A DNA stretch of 64,000 nt, taken from the NCBI GenBank assembly GCA_911728435.2, contig OU452205.1, positions 9,492,260 through 9,556,259 on the forward strand, written 5' to 3'. This document shows positions 1-10,986 of this stretch, piece after piece (the first letter of the stretch is position 1; each line of letters starts with the position of its first letter). Source of the stretch: Apoderus coryli (Eukaryota; Arthropoda; Insecta; Coleoptera; Attelabidae). The notes beneath the pieces were generated by a model. That model did not search any database and was not told the origin of the DNA. It saw only the letters and a list, made by a program, of their open reading frames with translations. Made by a program: the position numbers and the translations under genes.

Positions 1-450
1 TATTACTATTTACATTATATATTTTGCAATATTATTTAGTTTTGTGTAAAATGTGTATGTGATATGTAAGTTTTTGGAAAACTTTTTTATTATTTGTTTT
101 GTGAAAAAATTTAATTTTGACAAACAGTTCTACATTAGTCAAAACTTAAAACGCAACCATAGATATCACCTTTGTTTTTTACAATTCAGAAGAATGCTAT
201 AGAGTAAAGTTATTTTGAATTAAAAGTTATATTCAAATATGCAATTACAGTCATTTAGCATGAAAATTGTTATTCTTAACTCTGATGAGATGTAATTAAG
301 TGGTTTTTAATAATTGTTTAACCATTGAATTTTTTATAAAGCTTTGGTTAATTTGATGTTAAATTAAGTAATTTTCTTAACAAAGTGATTGCATAGAAGT
401 TTAAATTCTGATTCTGTACCTAAATGGAGAATTAATGTAAGTATCTTAGT
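1..450. other. AT-rich stretch, no gene seen
   Basis: No open frame with recognisable protein similarity and no clear repeat boundary is visible. It is probably intron or decayed transposon sequence. Confidence 0.5.
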
Positions 451-490
451 CACTCATGATGAGCCCATGTGTCTCGAAACATATCTGATG
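451..490 (+). ncRNA. Hammerhead-ribozyme-like motif, degenerate
   Basis: The motif ATGATGAG is followed by a short possible stem-loop (GAG...CTC) and then CGAAACAT. This is the order of conserved boxes in hammerhead ribozymes (CUGAUGA, stem II, GAAA). The first box has lost its CU. It closely resembles the minus-strand motif near 14150. Penelope-like retroelements are known to carry such ribozymes; activity here is doubtful. Confidence 0.35.
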
Positions 491-1404
491 GATTGATGGT
501 TTTGTTCTAATTTAAACATATCTAATATATGATTCTTTTTTGATCTTCAAATTCATGAACCTCTACAATCAGACACCAATATGGATTACAGGTATATTAT
601 GCTAAATGTAAGCAATTGTCAAAGTATCAACAAAGACTTGCAAATCAGAAGAATAGAAAAATATTTTTACTGAGATGTAAAAGAAAAAATTTAACACCGA
701 AGTTCCTTCAACTAAATTTAGAATACCTAAAGTATGTAAAATGATATTGCTTAAAAAAAATTAATTAAATAGGAACATAATATACCTTGTAGAGATTAGC
801 GCAATTTATTCAGTGAGTCAGTTCTTTAACACTGACACGAAAAGCACAAGCAATGCTCCTTTACATTTTTTCACTTTTTTCATAAATATTTAATTAATCT
901 CACGCATGTTGAAATGCTCAATTCATATGCATATTTTTTAATTGGAAATAATTAAAGTTATTAAAATAATATGTTGGCTTTTATTTTCTATTATTCGAGG
1001 TTAGTTAAATTAAGGAAAATTTCCGCTACTACAAAACGGTATTTTCAAAATTCTGCTCCAACGTTGCAGGTTTTGTCACCATTTTGAATAATATATTTTT
1101 AACTGCTAACCAGGAGTTTTCTCTTCTGGAAAGAGTTTAAAATGAGGTATAACTCAGGCGGGTTTGTTAATGTTTCAGTACGGAAATAGCCATCATCAAA
1201 GTTTTTTCTTAATATGGTTCTGAATTATTGTTCTTACGGAACAAGTGTATATCTTTGTCGAAAATTGTGGGCAAGGTACCGAATGTATTAAGATAACCTT
1301 ACATATACGTGCTGGAATGATTGTTTGTTTTTAATAAATGCCATGTATTGGCATATTTACAAATTACGGAATTTGTTGAGATATCAAAAACTTTAATTCC
1401 TTCC
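491..1404. other. No gene seen
   Basis: AT-rich, with short chance frames only. No domain, RNA gene or clear repeat recognised. Confidence 0.5.
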
Positions 1405-1610
1405 ACACACTTCACAGTATAACACTGTCCACTATTTTTAATCAAGAAATTGCTCTTGGCAATTTCAAAACTCCATGAGATGGCCACCCTTAATATGTCT
1501 TCAACACAAGACTTCACTGTATAACACTTTATCCAATTTTTATTTTAATCAAGAAAATGTGCTTGGCAATGTCAAAACCTTGGAATGCTCGTCGGGGAGA
1601 CTGCCATCCT
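1405..1610 (+). repeat. Two-unit tandem duplication, about 108-bp period
   Basis: The unit beginning CTTCACAGTATAACACT near 1409 recurs diverged as CTTCACTGTATAACACT near 1512. Both continue with TTTAATCAAGAAA and CTTGGCAAT and end near GG(C/A)CTGCCATCC-like sequence. Overlapping short frames on both strands are by-products of the duplication. Confidence 0.6.
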
Positions 1611-2099
1611 CTCTCGTGTACGCTTTGTCGTTTAATCATCGTATAACTCATATACCTGTGAAAAATTACAGTCATTTTTTGAGGTCTACCACGTAATCCG
1701 GGTAATTTTACGGTTCTGAGTTTAACGGAGAAAAACGTCTTAATTATTATTTTTATCCACAAAACCGCTATATATTACATTGGGCTAAAACTATGCTCGG
1801 TTAAATGAAGGGTAAATTACATAGGGAAAGAAAGGAAGAAAAATATAGCGAAATGATAAATGAAATTAAATTTAATATTTTATTTTCTTTGACACATAAA
1901 AAGCACTGTTATATTTTTTTTGGTCTAGTCCATACAAATAAATAGTTGGCGTTTGAGAGATTTTATTATATTACAAGCGGTCAATAGTTCAACCTTAAAA
2001 AGAAATTGAGATCAAATGGAATATATCAATACATTTCTTGCATATCTAATAATGAAAGAAAGAATATATCGATACATTTATCGCACCTCTATGACCCAG
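1611..2099. other. No gene seen
   Basis: AT-rich sequence. The hexamer-like start AAGCGGTCAATAG near 1977 recurs at 22858 and 27650, so the left part of the dispersed repeat described at 2400 may begin here. Confidence 0.4.
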
Positions 2100-2206
2100 T
2101 TTATTGAACTTTTATTATTATTGAAATTGTACCCCGTCTGCACATATTGTTACTCGAACGGAGTCATTGAACGTTTTTTATTATTATTGAAATTGTAACC
2201 CGTCTG
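2100..2206 (+). repeat. Short direct repeat, about 42 bp x2
   Basis: Near 2101 and again near 2165 a segment runs from ATTGAAC through a TTATTATTATTGAAATTGTA core to CCCGTCTG, with a few differences. The two copies are about 64 bp apart, start to start. Confidence 0.7.
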
Positions 2207-2399
2207 GTGAGTACAGTAAAAAATCAATATTCGAATGCCAAATGTGTCAACATGTGTCAATTTGTCTCATTTAAAAACAATTCTGCCAAATTTAGTTCAT
2301 GTGAATAGTAGTAAAATAAAAATAAGTATACATTAGTTGTTTTTTTAGATAAAATAATATTTTAATATCTGTTATATTATTGTGGGAGTTGAGTAAATT

Positions 2400-2870
2400 A
2401 AATTTGTGTAATGTGTGGATTTATTGAGGAAAATGTGCTGGAATATGTTTATGGTGAAAATCTTCAAATAAAGTGTGGCACATCGAATTTCTCATTTTTT
2501 CTTGATTGTTGTCAGATTTTGAATGAATTGAATACAATGAAATAAAAATAGTATGGAATTTTTTCAATATCCAAGTTATTTTAGCAAACATACAATGAAA
2601 TAAACTTGGGGAAAGTAATTGTGTGTTTAAATAAGCATCTGCACGTGTGTCGAGTGTAAATAGATTTCGGATTAATTACGGTATTGCGCGAATAATGAGT
2701 ACGAGGTGTAGAATAGCGATATTTTGAAAAGCAGTCTGGCAGCCTTACATTGTAAGTTGGTATGTTGTTTAAGCAAGTAGATTCCATAAAAATAACACAC
2801 AAATCTCTTTTCTTTTCCAATGACTTTACTTTAATTGGCACTTTTTTGACCTGTTTGACAAAAGGCTATT
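2400..2870 (+). repeat. Dispersed repeat family R1, copy A (partial)
   Basis: This is one of four copies in the window; the others are 3250-3770 inverted, 22850-24130 and 27640-29195. Shared landmarks in order are TTTTTCTTGATTGTTG, a run near AAGCATCTGC, ATTGCGCGAATAATGAGTACG, TATGTTGTTTAAGC, AGTAGATTCC, and a TTTTCTTTTC tract followed by a TTTACT motif. It lacks the right-hand end seen in copies B and C. No coding function is evident. The family could be a Helitron or another non-autonomous element, but no terminal motif settles that. Confidence 0.7.
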
Positions 2871-3249
2871 AAGCCGAAAGAATTATTTTGATTGAATATT
2901 TAGAATTTTCAATAGTGGCGAAATACCCAAATAAGGAGCTTTAATAATTAATTATTATGCTTAAATTCATTGTCACGGTTAATATAGGTGAAAAAGCATT
3001 TCAATTGGCCCAATTATATTTTACATCAGAACCTCCACCAAGCAAGCTCCGTTGCCTTAGAAAGCATTTCGTGTTTGGCTGGCTTTTTATATTTTTATCC
3101 AGTATAGCGTATAATTTTATTTATGTTAACTGGAGAGGAAACATAAGTCTTGAAGCCCAATCGTTTTGTCAGCGTGCACTTTGTAAATTAATAATTTCAC
3201 AATATTTTTTATTATCAGAATCATAAAGGGTGAACAGCAATGCTTTTCA
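2871..3249. other. Spacer between inverted copies of repeat R1
   Basis: Unremarkable AT-rich sequence separating copy A from inverted copy B. No gene recognised. Confidence 0.5.
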
Positions 3250-3770
3250 GAATTTTCTATAGATTAACTATAATAAAACGCTCTTCTCTTATTCACTCTA
3301 ATCTTCAACAAAAACAGGGTAAAGTGCGGCATGGATTTCTGACAATCAAAACAAGTGTAAAATATGCTATGTGTGTTAGCATACGTTTAAATAGTCAGCG
3401 CAGGGAAACGTTTACTTTTGTTGAAGCTCCTTTGAAGGAAAACATTTTTAAAATAGTTCCCAAATCGTCACTTTTCTCATTCAAGTAAAGTCATTAGAAA
3501 ATAAAACATATTTGTGTGTTATTCTTATGGAATCTACTCGCTTCAACAACATACAAACTTACAATGCTATGTTGCCAGAATTTCTTTCAAATTATCTCTA
3601 TCCTACACCTCGTACTTATTATTTCCGCAATAGCGCAATTAATCCGAAATCTGTTTGGACCCGACACACGTGCAGATGCTTATTTAAACACACAATTAAT
3701 TTCCCCAAGTTTATTTTATTTTATTTTTGCTAAAATAAATAATTCCATATCATATCATATAAACGTTAAA
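3250..3770 (-). repeat. Dispersed repeat family R1, copy B (inverted)
   Basis: Read on the - strand this matches 23690-24130 closely: AGTAGATTCCATAAGAATAA, the TTTTATTTTC tract, GACGATTTG, CTTCAACAAAAGTAAACG, and the terminal GTTGAAGATTAGAGTGAATA. Together with copy A it makes a large inverted repeat (arms about 2580-2850 and 3490-3745). The similar peptides read from the two arms on opposite strands are a consequence of the repeat, not evidence of a protein. Confidence 0.75.
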
Positions 3771-3794
3771 TTGTTGACAAATGTCAATAGGCGA

Positions 3795-3885
3795 AACTAT
3801 TCATAATAACATTTACTTAAAATACAGATCAAATATTATTGCTTTTGATCCTCTAACGACGGGAACAGATTGGTTCTTGAAACGT
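3795..3885 (+). ncRNA. Hammerhead-like motif of a Penelope-type repeat
   Basis: TCCTCTAACGACGGGAAC is followed by GGTTCTTGAAACGTTAGGA. TCCT..AACG can pair with CGTTAGGA, and GGGAAC with GTTCTT using G-U pairs. This leaves a CUAACGA box and a GAAA box where a hammerhead has CUGAUGA and GAAA. The 5' flank (about 3805-3865) recurs inverted at 25318-25395, where the box reads CTGACGA, so this is a dispersed family. Confidence 0.4.
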
Positions 3886-6435
3886 TAGGACTCCATAAAT
3901 ATAAGTTTTATAATTTACGTTTTTGTTTACAAACCTTAGTGTACAACTTTATCTTGCTTTCTTTAGTGACCATTAATTTCCTTCTGATTTTTGCTTCTTA
4001 TAGTTTCATAACTTTTTCTGTTAATGCAAGCCACATACAAAGATCATTGTCCGATGCGTCTCCATTTTTTCATCCTTAATCCCAATGAGGAGTAAAAACC
4101 ATACCCCACTTAGCCGAATGTTGTTGTAGTAGGTATATAATAGCTTCCCGGTCTCTCAAAATGCTCTTTCGAATGTTTCTTTTGCACATACCAATGGGTG
4201 AAACACAGATAAATGTAGGTGAACATATAAATCACTCGGGCCTCGGGTGCCGCCCATGAAAAGCATCTCGCAGTTAATTTGTGATGCTTTTATCTGCACA
4301 CCACCAAAGTGCTAATGTTTTATCTCGTTGGGAAGGCGTTGCTGAACACTCTCTCTGGACACGTTGCTGCCTGCCTGCCGACTAGGCTGACACTACTGGG
4401 TGTGTCTAGTTAATAGATAAAATATATAGACAAAACTTACATATATCACAATATTCTATCCGATTCTAAAAATTAATAGATATATCGATAGACTAACTAC
4501 TTAGAATAAGAAAAAAATGTTGATAAAAATATCGGACCACCTTCTAGCTCAAAAGCAACCCAGTCGATATTTTCTTTTACGTTCCCTCGGCCGCCACCAC
4601 CACCAAATGATATTTAAAAGTCGTTCGTTTTACGTCAAAATCAACTCACATCTATTTAGTTTCAAGGCGGCCGATAACCAAAAATATATCGATCCGACCA
4701 AATGTTAACATTAAAGATTGACAGCTGACTAAAATAACAGTCCGACCTAAGGTGAACATCAATGTCTCACAGACGATTAAAAATAAAATACAATATCCAT
4801 CATATAATAAGCTTTGCAGTTATTTCTACTCTCTCAAGCACAAGGGCTACTAGAAAAAATAAGGATCTTCGACTTTAGGGAATGGGAATAGAGGGTCATG
4901 CATCACGGAAGTATATTGTATAATTTATATAAATAATATTTCAGGATTACAGTTACTCTTTTTACTGTTCTCAATGATTTACAGGTCATAAAACTTTATA
5001 ACAACAAAAATGCATTAGGCATATGATTTTCAGTTACTATTTGCGATTAATTTATGAACGTTGTTAGTCTATTGAACCTTTGTATATTTTTTCATTTAGT
5101 AATCATTAAATTTCTAGAAATTTCATTTTTTGACGGTTCTGGAACTTTTGAATGTAAATGTAAGTAATAGATAAAAAATATAATAAATAAAAATATGCAA
5201 GAAAAAAAACATGCACTTGAAGACAATCCTAGGCGGAACCGGACTATTGAAGGCATTCTGGCATTTGTTGATAAAATAGAGAAAATTATACTGGAAGCTG
5301 CTTGTATGAGAAGAAACGTAGAAGAAAAGTAGAATTTCGGTATTTTTATCTACAGAACGCATAAAACCTCTATCTAGGTATGTTTATCTTATGTTGAACT
5401 ATTATCAGAGTTTGTTTTGGTCCTATAAAATCTCTCAGACTTTTTTTATTTATTTTTGCAAAAATTAAAAAATAAGTGCATTATTAGCCATTTCTTATCC
5501 CTTTGCATTTGGGGAGTGGTAAAACCCTTCTAATTTCAATTTCATAACATTGAAGTCTGAGAAAAAAAATTGTATGAAACTATAGGGACAGACTATAGCA
5601 GCAACGAAAAATAAATAAATGTGCGGTCCTATTTCAGTCCCACAAATTCGCCACAATGTACACTAATTTTCAACAATAAAAAAATCGCATATAATATGCA
5701 CATACCATACAAAACCCAACGACTACATTAAGATTTATTACATGTCGTTTTCTTTGTGTTATATATTTTGTGTATGGTGGCAGCATATCTTCATATGCGG
5801 TACGTTAATGCCTCGGAATAAATCTGGATACGGTTTCAAGATACGTTAGGATTTGACACAACTACGTGGCGCTAAATGTAGCTCAGGATAATCCGGCTCA
5901 AAAAGCGGCAAGCGAGATGGAGGAATCTAGATTCAGAAGTAATTCGGGCGCGTATAGATGTTGTGTGATGTTTTCCTTTTGTTAGGCGTGTGTGGGCCAT
6001 CGTTCACAGTATATGATGGACAGGTGATTGCATTGATGTATCTTTCAGCTTTAGCTTGGAATTTCTTTAGTTTGTTTACGTAATTGAGTGAAATTTATTC
6101 TAAAATCAATAGATAGATTGGTATAAGGTGAATGCATGTTCATTCTATCTGATAGAAAAATTCAACATTCAATATGGTCATTTTCGGTTATAATATAGGA
6201 AGAAAAACTAACGAGTCTATCTTTAAAACAGATTTAAAATATATGATGAAATTAACATTTCCACAGAACAATATGAAACGTGGGAATTTTAGCTAAATTT
6301 AAATAGTAAACGATTAAAAATTATTATATTGTATCAGAGATTTATAATATTAAAATTATTTTCTGAATCTCTCCAAAGAAAATAAAACCTGCTTAAAAAA
6401 ACATATTTCCTAATTTAAAAACAAAAACACCTTTA
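3886..6435. other. Long stretch without a recognised gene
   Basis: Short frames only. Segment 5800-6040 is less AT-rich than its surroundings, but no frame there gives a recognisable protein on either strand. Nothing else can be supported. Confidence 0.45.
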
Positions 6436-6439
6436 CTAA

Positions 6440-6760
6440 AGAAAACACATCTGATATACGAAATATCATGTGATTGTAACGCAATCTATATTGGACAAAC
6501 GAAGCAAATTTTGGATAATAGACTAAACGGTTATAAAAACTCCAAAAATAAAACCGCTCTAACTAAACATGCAGATTCCAATAATCATACTTTTAATTTC
6601 AACAACACAAAAGTACTAGATACTGAACAAAACACAAAAAAAAAAAGTTTAAGGAAATGATTTACATAAAAAATAATAATAGTATCAATGCTAGAGTAAT
6701 ATCTATCATAAACTCATACAAAGCGGTTAGCACTCACGACATTTTTGACAAACCTCGTAT
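6440..6760 (+). pseudogene. Penelope-like retroelement, GIY-YIG endonuclease fragment (frameshifted)
   Basis: The frame reads LIYEISCDCNAIYIGQTKQ, then R at the expected distance, HADSNNH and a KVLDTEQ segment. This is the C-terminal GIY-YIG endonuclease of Penelope-like elements: a Cys-x-Cys pair just before the YIGQT signature. The frame then slips in an A-run at 6636-6646. After it, MIYIKNNNSINAR matches the family's closing motif in another frame. The reverse transcriptase part upstream is absent, so this is a broken 3' fragment. Known for the family: the endonuclease nicks target DNA to prime reverse transcription. Confidence 0.8.
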
Positions 6761-8148
6761 ACACAATAAAATTCTAATATCAATATCTATTAGTACCACT
6801 AAACTGCAAATTTTATATTATAGTGTCACACCCGGTATATTGTAATAAAAATTTTGCATGCGGTCAAACTAGCTATTTTACGCTGATATAATAATTTATA
6901 AAAGTTCATCAAAGTTTATACAAGTCATGACTTTAGCATCGGTATAGTACCTAATAGACAAATTGCAAACCTCAGCAAAAAACGACCGAGGCTAAGAATA
7001 GACAATTACATTGGTCGATATTCGAAAGAGTGGAGATAATCAAAGGTTATAAATTTTAACGCAACAGGAAAACCCAGGTCTTCTCTCCAAACTTCGGTGA
7101 AGTAAACTTCGGGTCCTAGAAGCGCTAATTCCCCCCATTGGGTATAGTGTCTTAAGATTTCTAGTTTATATAACGCGAATTAATATTATTAGTAGCTATA
7201 TTAAATGTTTATAATTTTAACCATTTTATTAACGCGAACGAAATACCAGCTGTGTCGTCAAAAATGATTGTAATATAAGTACGAACTTTTGATTATTATA
7301 ATTGTTGATTTTTTTTAAACTTGTACTTTTTTGTTAAATTGATTTTTTTACATTTTCTAAATAAGTAAATAAATAATAGTTAGTAATATTTATCTGACTT
7401 TTATTTTTAATATAGTTTCTTTCAATTTAATCAAATAACTATTAACTGAGAGACGCCGCTCAAATACAGGCCGTCACTCGGTTACGAGGGAGAATCAATA
7501 AGATCCTCTTTCGTGAGCGTGATGTAAGTGGGCAATTCTCGAGTAGCTAAACAAGCCAAGCAAGTAACTAAATTAATTAACATAACTTATAAAACTCAAA
7601 CCCTTTTTTAAACTCGCTATAAAGATTTAACTCAGTAGAGCATGCTTACCTGGATCTTCAAACAGTAAAAGACATAAGGGAGGCTCTACCCTTAATTTGT
7701 AACTCTCAAATTGGGACTAGGTGAAGGCACCGTTCCTATTAAATCCATATTCTTATATTAATCTCTTTCTTATTTGTGTGACATATAGATAAAATAGATT
7801 GATATTCTTATACATTCCCCATGCTGTTTGTGACAATAGCAAAAAAAATGAACATAGAAAGGAAGGGAAAAAACAATAAACATACTTCCAGACTTTTGTC
7901 AAAATTTATATTGCATTGAAAGTAAAAATATTTACAATTGACGAATTAAACAACATAATTTTAATAAATCCATTTTAACGTGTCAATATAAGTTTTTGTA
8001 AATGTAACATTACACAAATGCTATACACAATTTGTATGAAAAGTGATTAGTGAGCTTGGGTCAAAAAGGTAATTTTAAAAACGTTCAAAAATTATACTAA
8101 CTTGTATTGTAAAACTATATTGTTTTGGTTTCAGTTAAAAAAAACAAA
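6761..8148. other. No gene seen; possible Penelope 3' flank
   Basis: The sequence following the Penelope endonuclease may be its 3' untranslated part. At 7080-7150 and 7440-7740 base composition rises without a readable protein. Confidence 0.4.
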
Positions 8149-8185
8149 ACCTCAAGAAGTCGCAAATAATGCGACGAAACGTTGT
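8149..8185 (+). ncRNA. Hammerhead-like stem II with GAAAC box
   Basis: GTCGC-AAATAAT-GCGAC is a perfect 5-bp stem with a 7-nt loop, followed at once by GAAACGTTG. It is preceded by CTCAAGAA where an active hammerhead has CUGAUGA. This is the expected layout of a decayed hammerhead ribozyme of a Penelope-type element. The mutated first box makes catalysis unlikely. Confidence 0.5.
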
Positions 8186-8189
8186 TATG

Positions 8190-9120
8190 TAAATTTTGAC
8201 ATGGAAATAAAAATGAAATATTTTATTTTCTAAAATAATTGTATTATTATGTACAAACCTACATCCCCAAAAATGTAAACGGTAAAAATTAAAATTACCC
8301 AACCTGCGTGTATTTTCTTCTTAAGTCTAACTGACGTCCACTCTTGTGCTTTATTTATAAAATAAATACTCGTTTACCATTAAATCCTAATTATTATCCC
8401 TTTCTGCAGCTTTCCCTTAATCCACGTGCAAAACCTAAAATAATGGTTAACCTTAAGAATATTCTTTCTTTTTTCTTTCTTTCCCATGACCCTGCTCAAT
8501 AGATTCTTGGTGAAGAGAGGGTGTTTAGCCTTCAGCTTATTTGAGGCAAATATATTGGATTGCGGTCAGACTATGAGAACCAAATTTCATGTGCAAAAGA
8601 TAGTGATATAGAGACAATAATTGAGAGCATTGTACAGTTTTAACATTCCTTGCTTGCTGTTAGTTAATATTTTTATTCAATTGAAATCGTTGTTAAATTT
8701 TCTATAAATCTTTTGATATTTTCAATCCTGTAGTTGATAGCAACAAGCAAATATATGAACTGCGATCGCTGGCTGGGAATTTATACCTTGACCTTTTGAG
8801 CAGGGTGATGCCTGTAGGCAGTTGATTTAATGTCCTGTATGCTAACCATACAAATGAAAATTTTACGACAGTTTAAGAGATTAAAAATCATCCATTGGTG
8901 TTTGTTTTTCTGGTAATCTAACTTAATTATAATTTTAGTTACCGTAATTAACATTATCTAACACCTGTGCTACATAAAATATTCATAAAGTTTTTGTTAG
9001 AATTACATGTCATTTATTCACCACTTATTTGTTCTGTAGACCATAGACCAATATTTGAATTCGCCTAAACAACGTGCTGAAGAGTCTCATTTCTGTTACT
9101 TCTGGAGAACATAAACATTT
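8190..9120. other. No gene seen
   Basis: AT-rich, no readable domain on either strand. It may include the 5' portion of the decayed gypsy element that follows. Confidence 0.45.
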
Positions 9121-9124
9121 GTTT

Positions 9125-9650
9125 ATTAGTTATAAATGGTCTGTACTCATCACAGATTCGTCAACGTCTTTTAGAATTCCATGCACTTAAGTTAGATGAA
9201 ACTAATACTAAAGCTCAATCCTTAGAATCAGCCTCACAGCACTTAACCAAATTTATATCAAACACACCTTTAGCATCTAAAAGCAGTTAGAGTTACTATG
9301 TTCAAGATATCTCAATGTATCAAACAACAGCAACCCCTGAATCCAACCAGATGTTACTTTTGTGCAATAATCGTCATGTTAGAAGTGTTTGCTCAGTTTG
9401 AGAATCTCTCTGTAAGAGTTGTGGCAGAAAAGGTCATTATGCTCGAGCTTGTCGAAGCACATTATGAATAAATCCAAATACAGCACCTTCTGCACTTCCT
9501 GCAAAGTCAACATCTTCATCTGGGGTAATAGCTGTAGCTCCAAATTGCCTCTATTTGTTAAAGCCTCTTGTCAATAATAATCACGCTAATGCATTAGTTG
9601 GTGCTGGCAGTACTTAGTCGTATTTAAGTTTGGCTTTTCTCAATACTAAA
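9125..9650 (+). pseudogene. Ty3/gypsy Gag with tandem zinc knuckles and protease relic
   Basis: INGLYSSQIRQRLLEFHAL (about 9130-9190) matches the end of the capsid region of insect gypsy Gag. Two CCHC zinc knuckles follow. The first (from 9352: CYFC...H...C) needs a one-base frame correction. The second, CKSCGRKGHYARAC at 9411-9451, is intact. At about 9590-9640 a degenerate protease start appears: the aspartate of the D-T/S-G motif is glycine, and a stop interrupts the frame. Frameshifts and stops mark an old, dead copy. Unlike the intact element at 49 kb, this Gag has zinc knuckles and so belongs to a different gypsy lineage. Confidence 0.8.
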
Positions 9651-10230
9651 AACACACAAATTCAAGGATGCACAACTTCCTTAAAAGTGAAATTATACGA
9701 TATGAACTTATTTTAGACTCGTTGCATATCAAAAATACCAGTACCACACTATATAAATTTATTTTTTAAAATACGATTTTGTTGTAGTTTAACAATATTG
9801 AAATCCCCTTTAAAATACAAACCTACAATTTGAATAAACCCGATTTATTGTTAGAAATGCAAACAATTCATTGTTTCACTAGAACAGATTTAACAACATA
9901 AACATGGGCTCTTTCTATTTATCTGCAAAACATGAAATGAATTAAAAATATCTAGTAAATAATTAAAGCACGTAGGAGTTTCGAAAGATGTACTGTTGCT
10001 TCTATTTTAAATGGGATATGGCGTTACATAAATTAGTTTAAAAATCTAATTAAAACGTACAAATTTAAAAAAGTTACCATGATTGTTATGGTTGGTGATT
10101 CAGACATGAAACATGTGGTTAAACTATTACTAAAATGGATGCAAAAATGTATATTACGAGGGTTGTGCCATAGGAATGTTTAAAATATAAGGAGGATTGA
10201 CTTTCATTCCCGTTAAATCATCTTTTAACT
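9651..10230. other. No readable gene; decayed gypsy continuation
   Basis: It probably continues the dead gypsy element downstream of the protease, but no reverse transcriptase motif can be read. Confidence 0.4.
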
Positions 10231-10986
10231 TATACAGGGTGTTCACAATTCGTAACTACAATTTGTCGCCATTTATATGAGTTTAACTTGATTTTCTCAA
10301 ATTTCACTTTAACAAGATGCAAATTTTAGTTCTGCATGATTTTTAGTAAGGGTAGTCAGTACTCAAATTGCTTCATTTTCGCTCAAAATACGTTTAAGAT
10401 GTTAATTATTTTAATAAACAAAACATAGTTACACAAATTAAAATATCATATTATACAGAGAAAATGAAGCAAAATTAAAAGAGAGTGTGTATTTAATTTA
10501 ATTTTTTTTTTTTGGTTAGTTATTCATTATTATTTGATATTGGCATTAGTTTACTTTGATTTTGGTTATTATTATTATGGTTTCGTACTTAGTAATAGTA
10601 TTTATTATTTTTGTTAATTAATTTAGTAATAAGTAGATATTTGTTGATGTTTGGTTAATTTTTACTTGTTTGGTCATGTTATTGTATTTTTGTTAAATCG
10701 TAATTTGTATGTGTTTTGTTAATTAAAATAATTGAAATCATCTGCTTCACATTTTGGTTTTCAGCTTGCAATGTGTTTGAAGAAATATAAAAAAATCAGG
10801 TCAGTCTAATAGAAAAACGTATTTTTAGCAAAAATAAAGCAATTTGAGTACTGAAAACCCTTTATGTAGAATTTAAAATTTGCATCTTGGTAAAGAAAAA
10901 TTTACAGGGTGTTCAATTTCAGAAAATCAAGTTACTCTAATTGAAATGGCGATAAAATTGAGTTACTAACTGTAAATACCATGTAT
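10231..10986. repeat. Foldback/MITE-like element with about 170-bp inverted arms, CAGGGTG end
   Basis: The left arm (10231-about 10405) and right arm (about 10818-10986) are imperfect reverse complements. The shared blocks are AACTTGATTTTCT, AAGATGCAAATTTTA, AGTACTCAAATTGCTT and AAAATACGTTT. The left end begins TATACAGGGTGTTC and the right end is the diverged complement. The centre is AT-rich with no frame. A second CAGGGTGTTC lies in the right arm near 10904. The same end motif recurs in the palindromes at 59-62 kb, whose spacer holds transposase remains. Confidence 0.8.

Noticed and set aside
2581..3733. Two similar peptides on opposite strands (minus 2581-2841 and plus 3512-3733) sharing a TRHTCRCLFKHTI motif
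   Set aside because: They arise because the two DNA segments are inverted copies of repeat R1. Further copies at 23.5 and 28.8 kb break the frame, so no protein is conserved.
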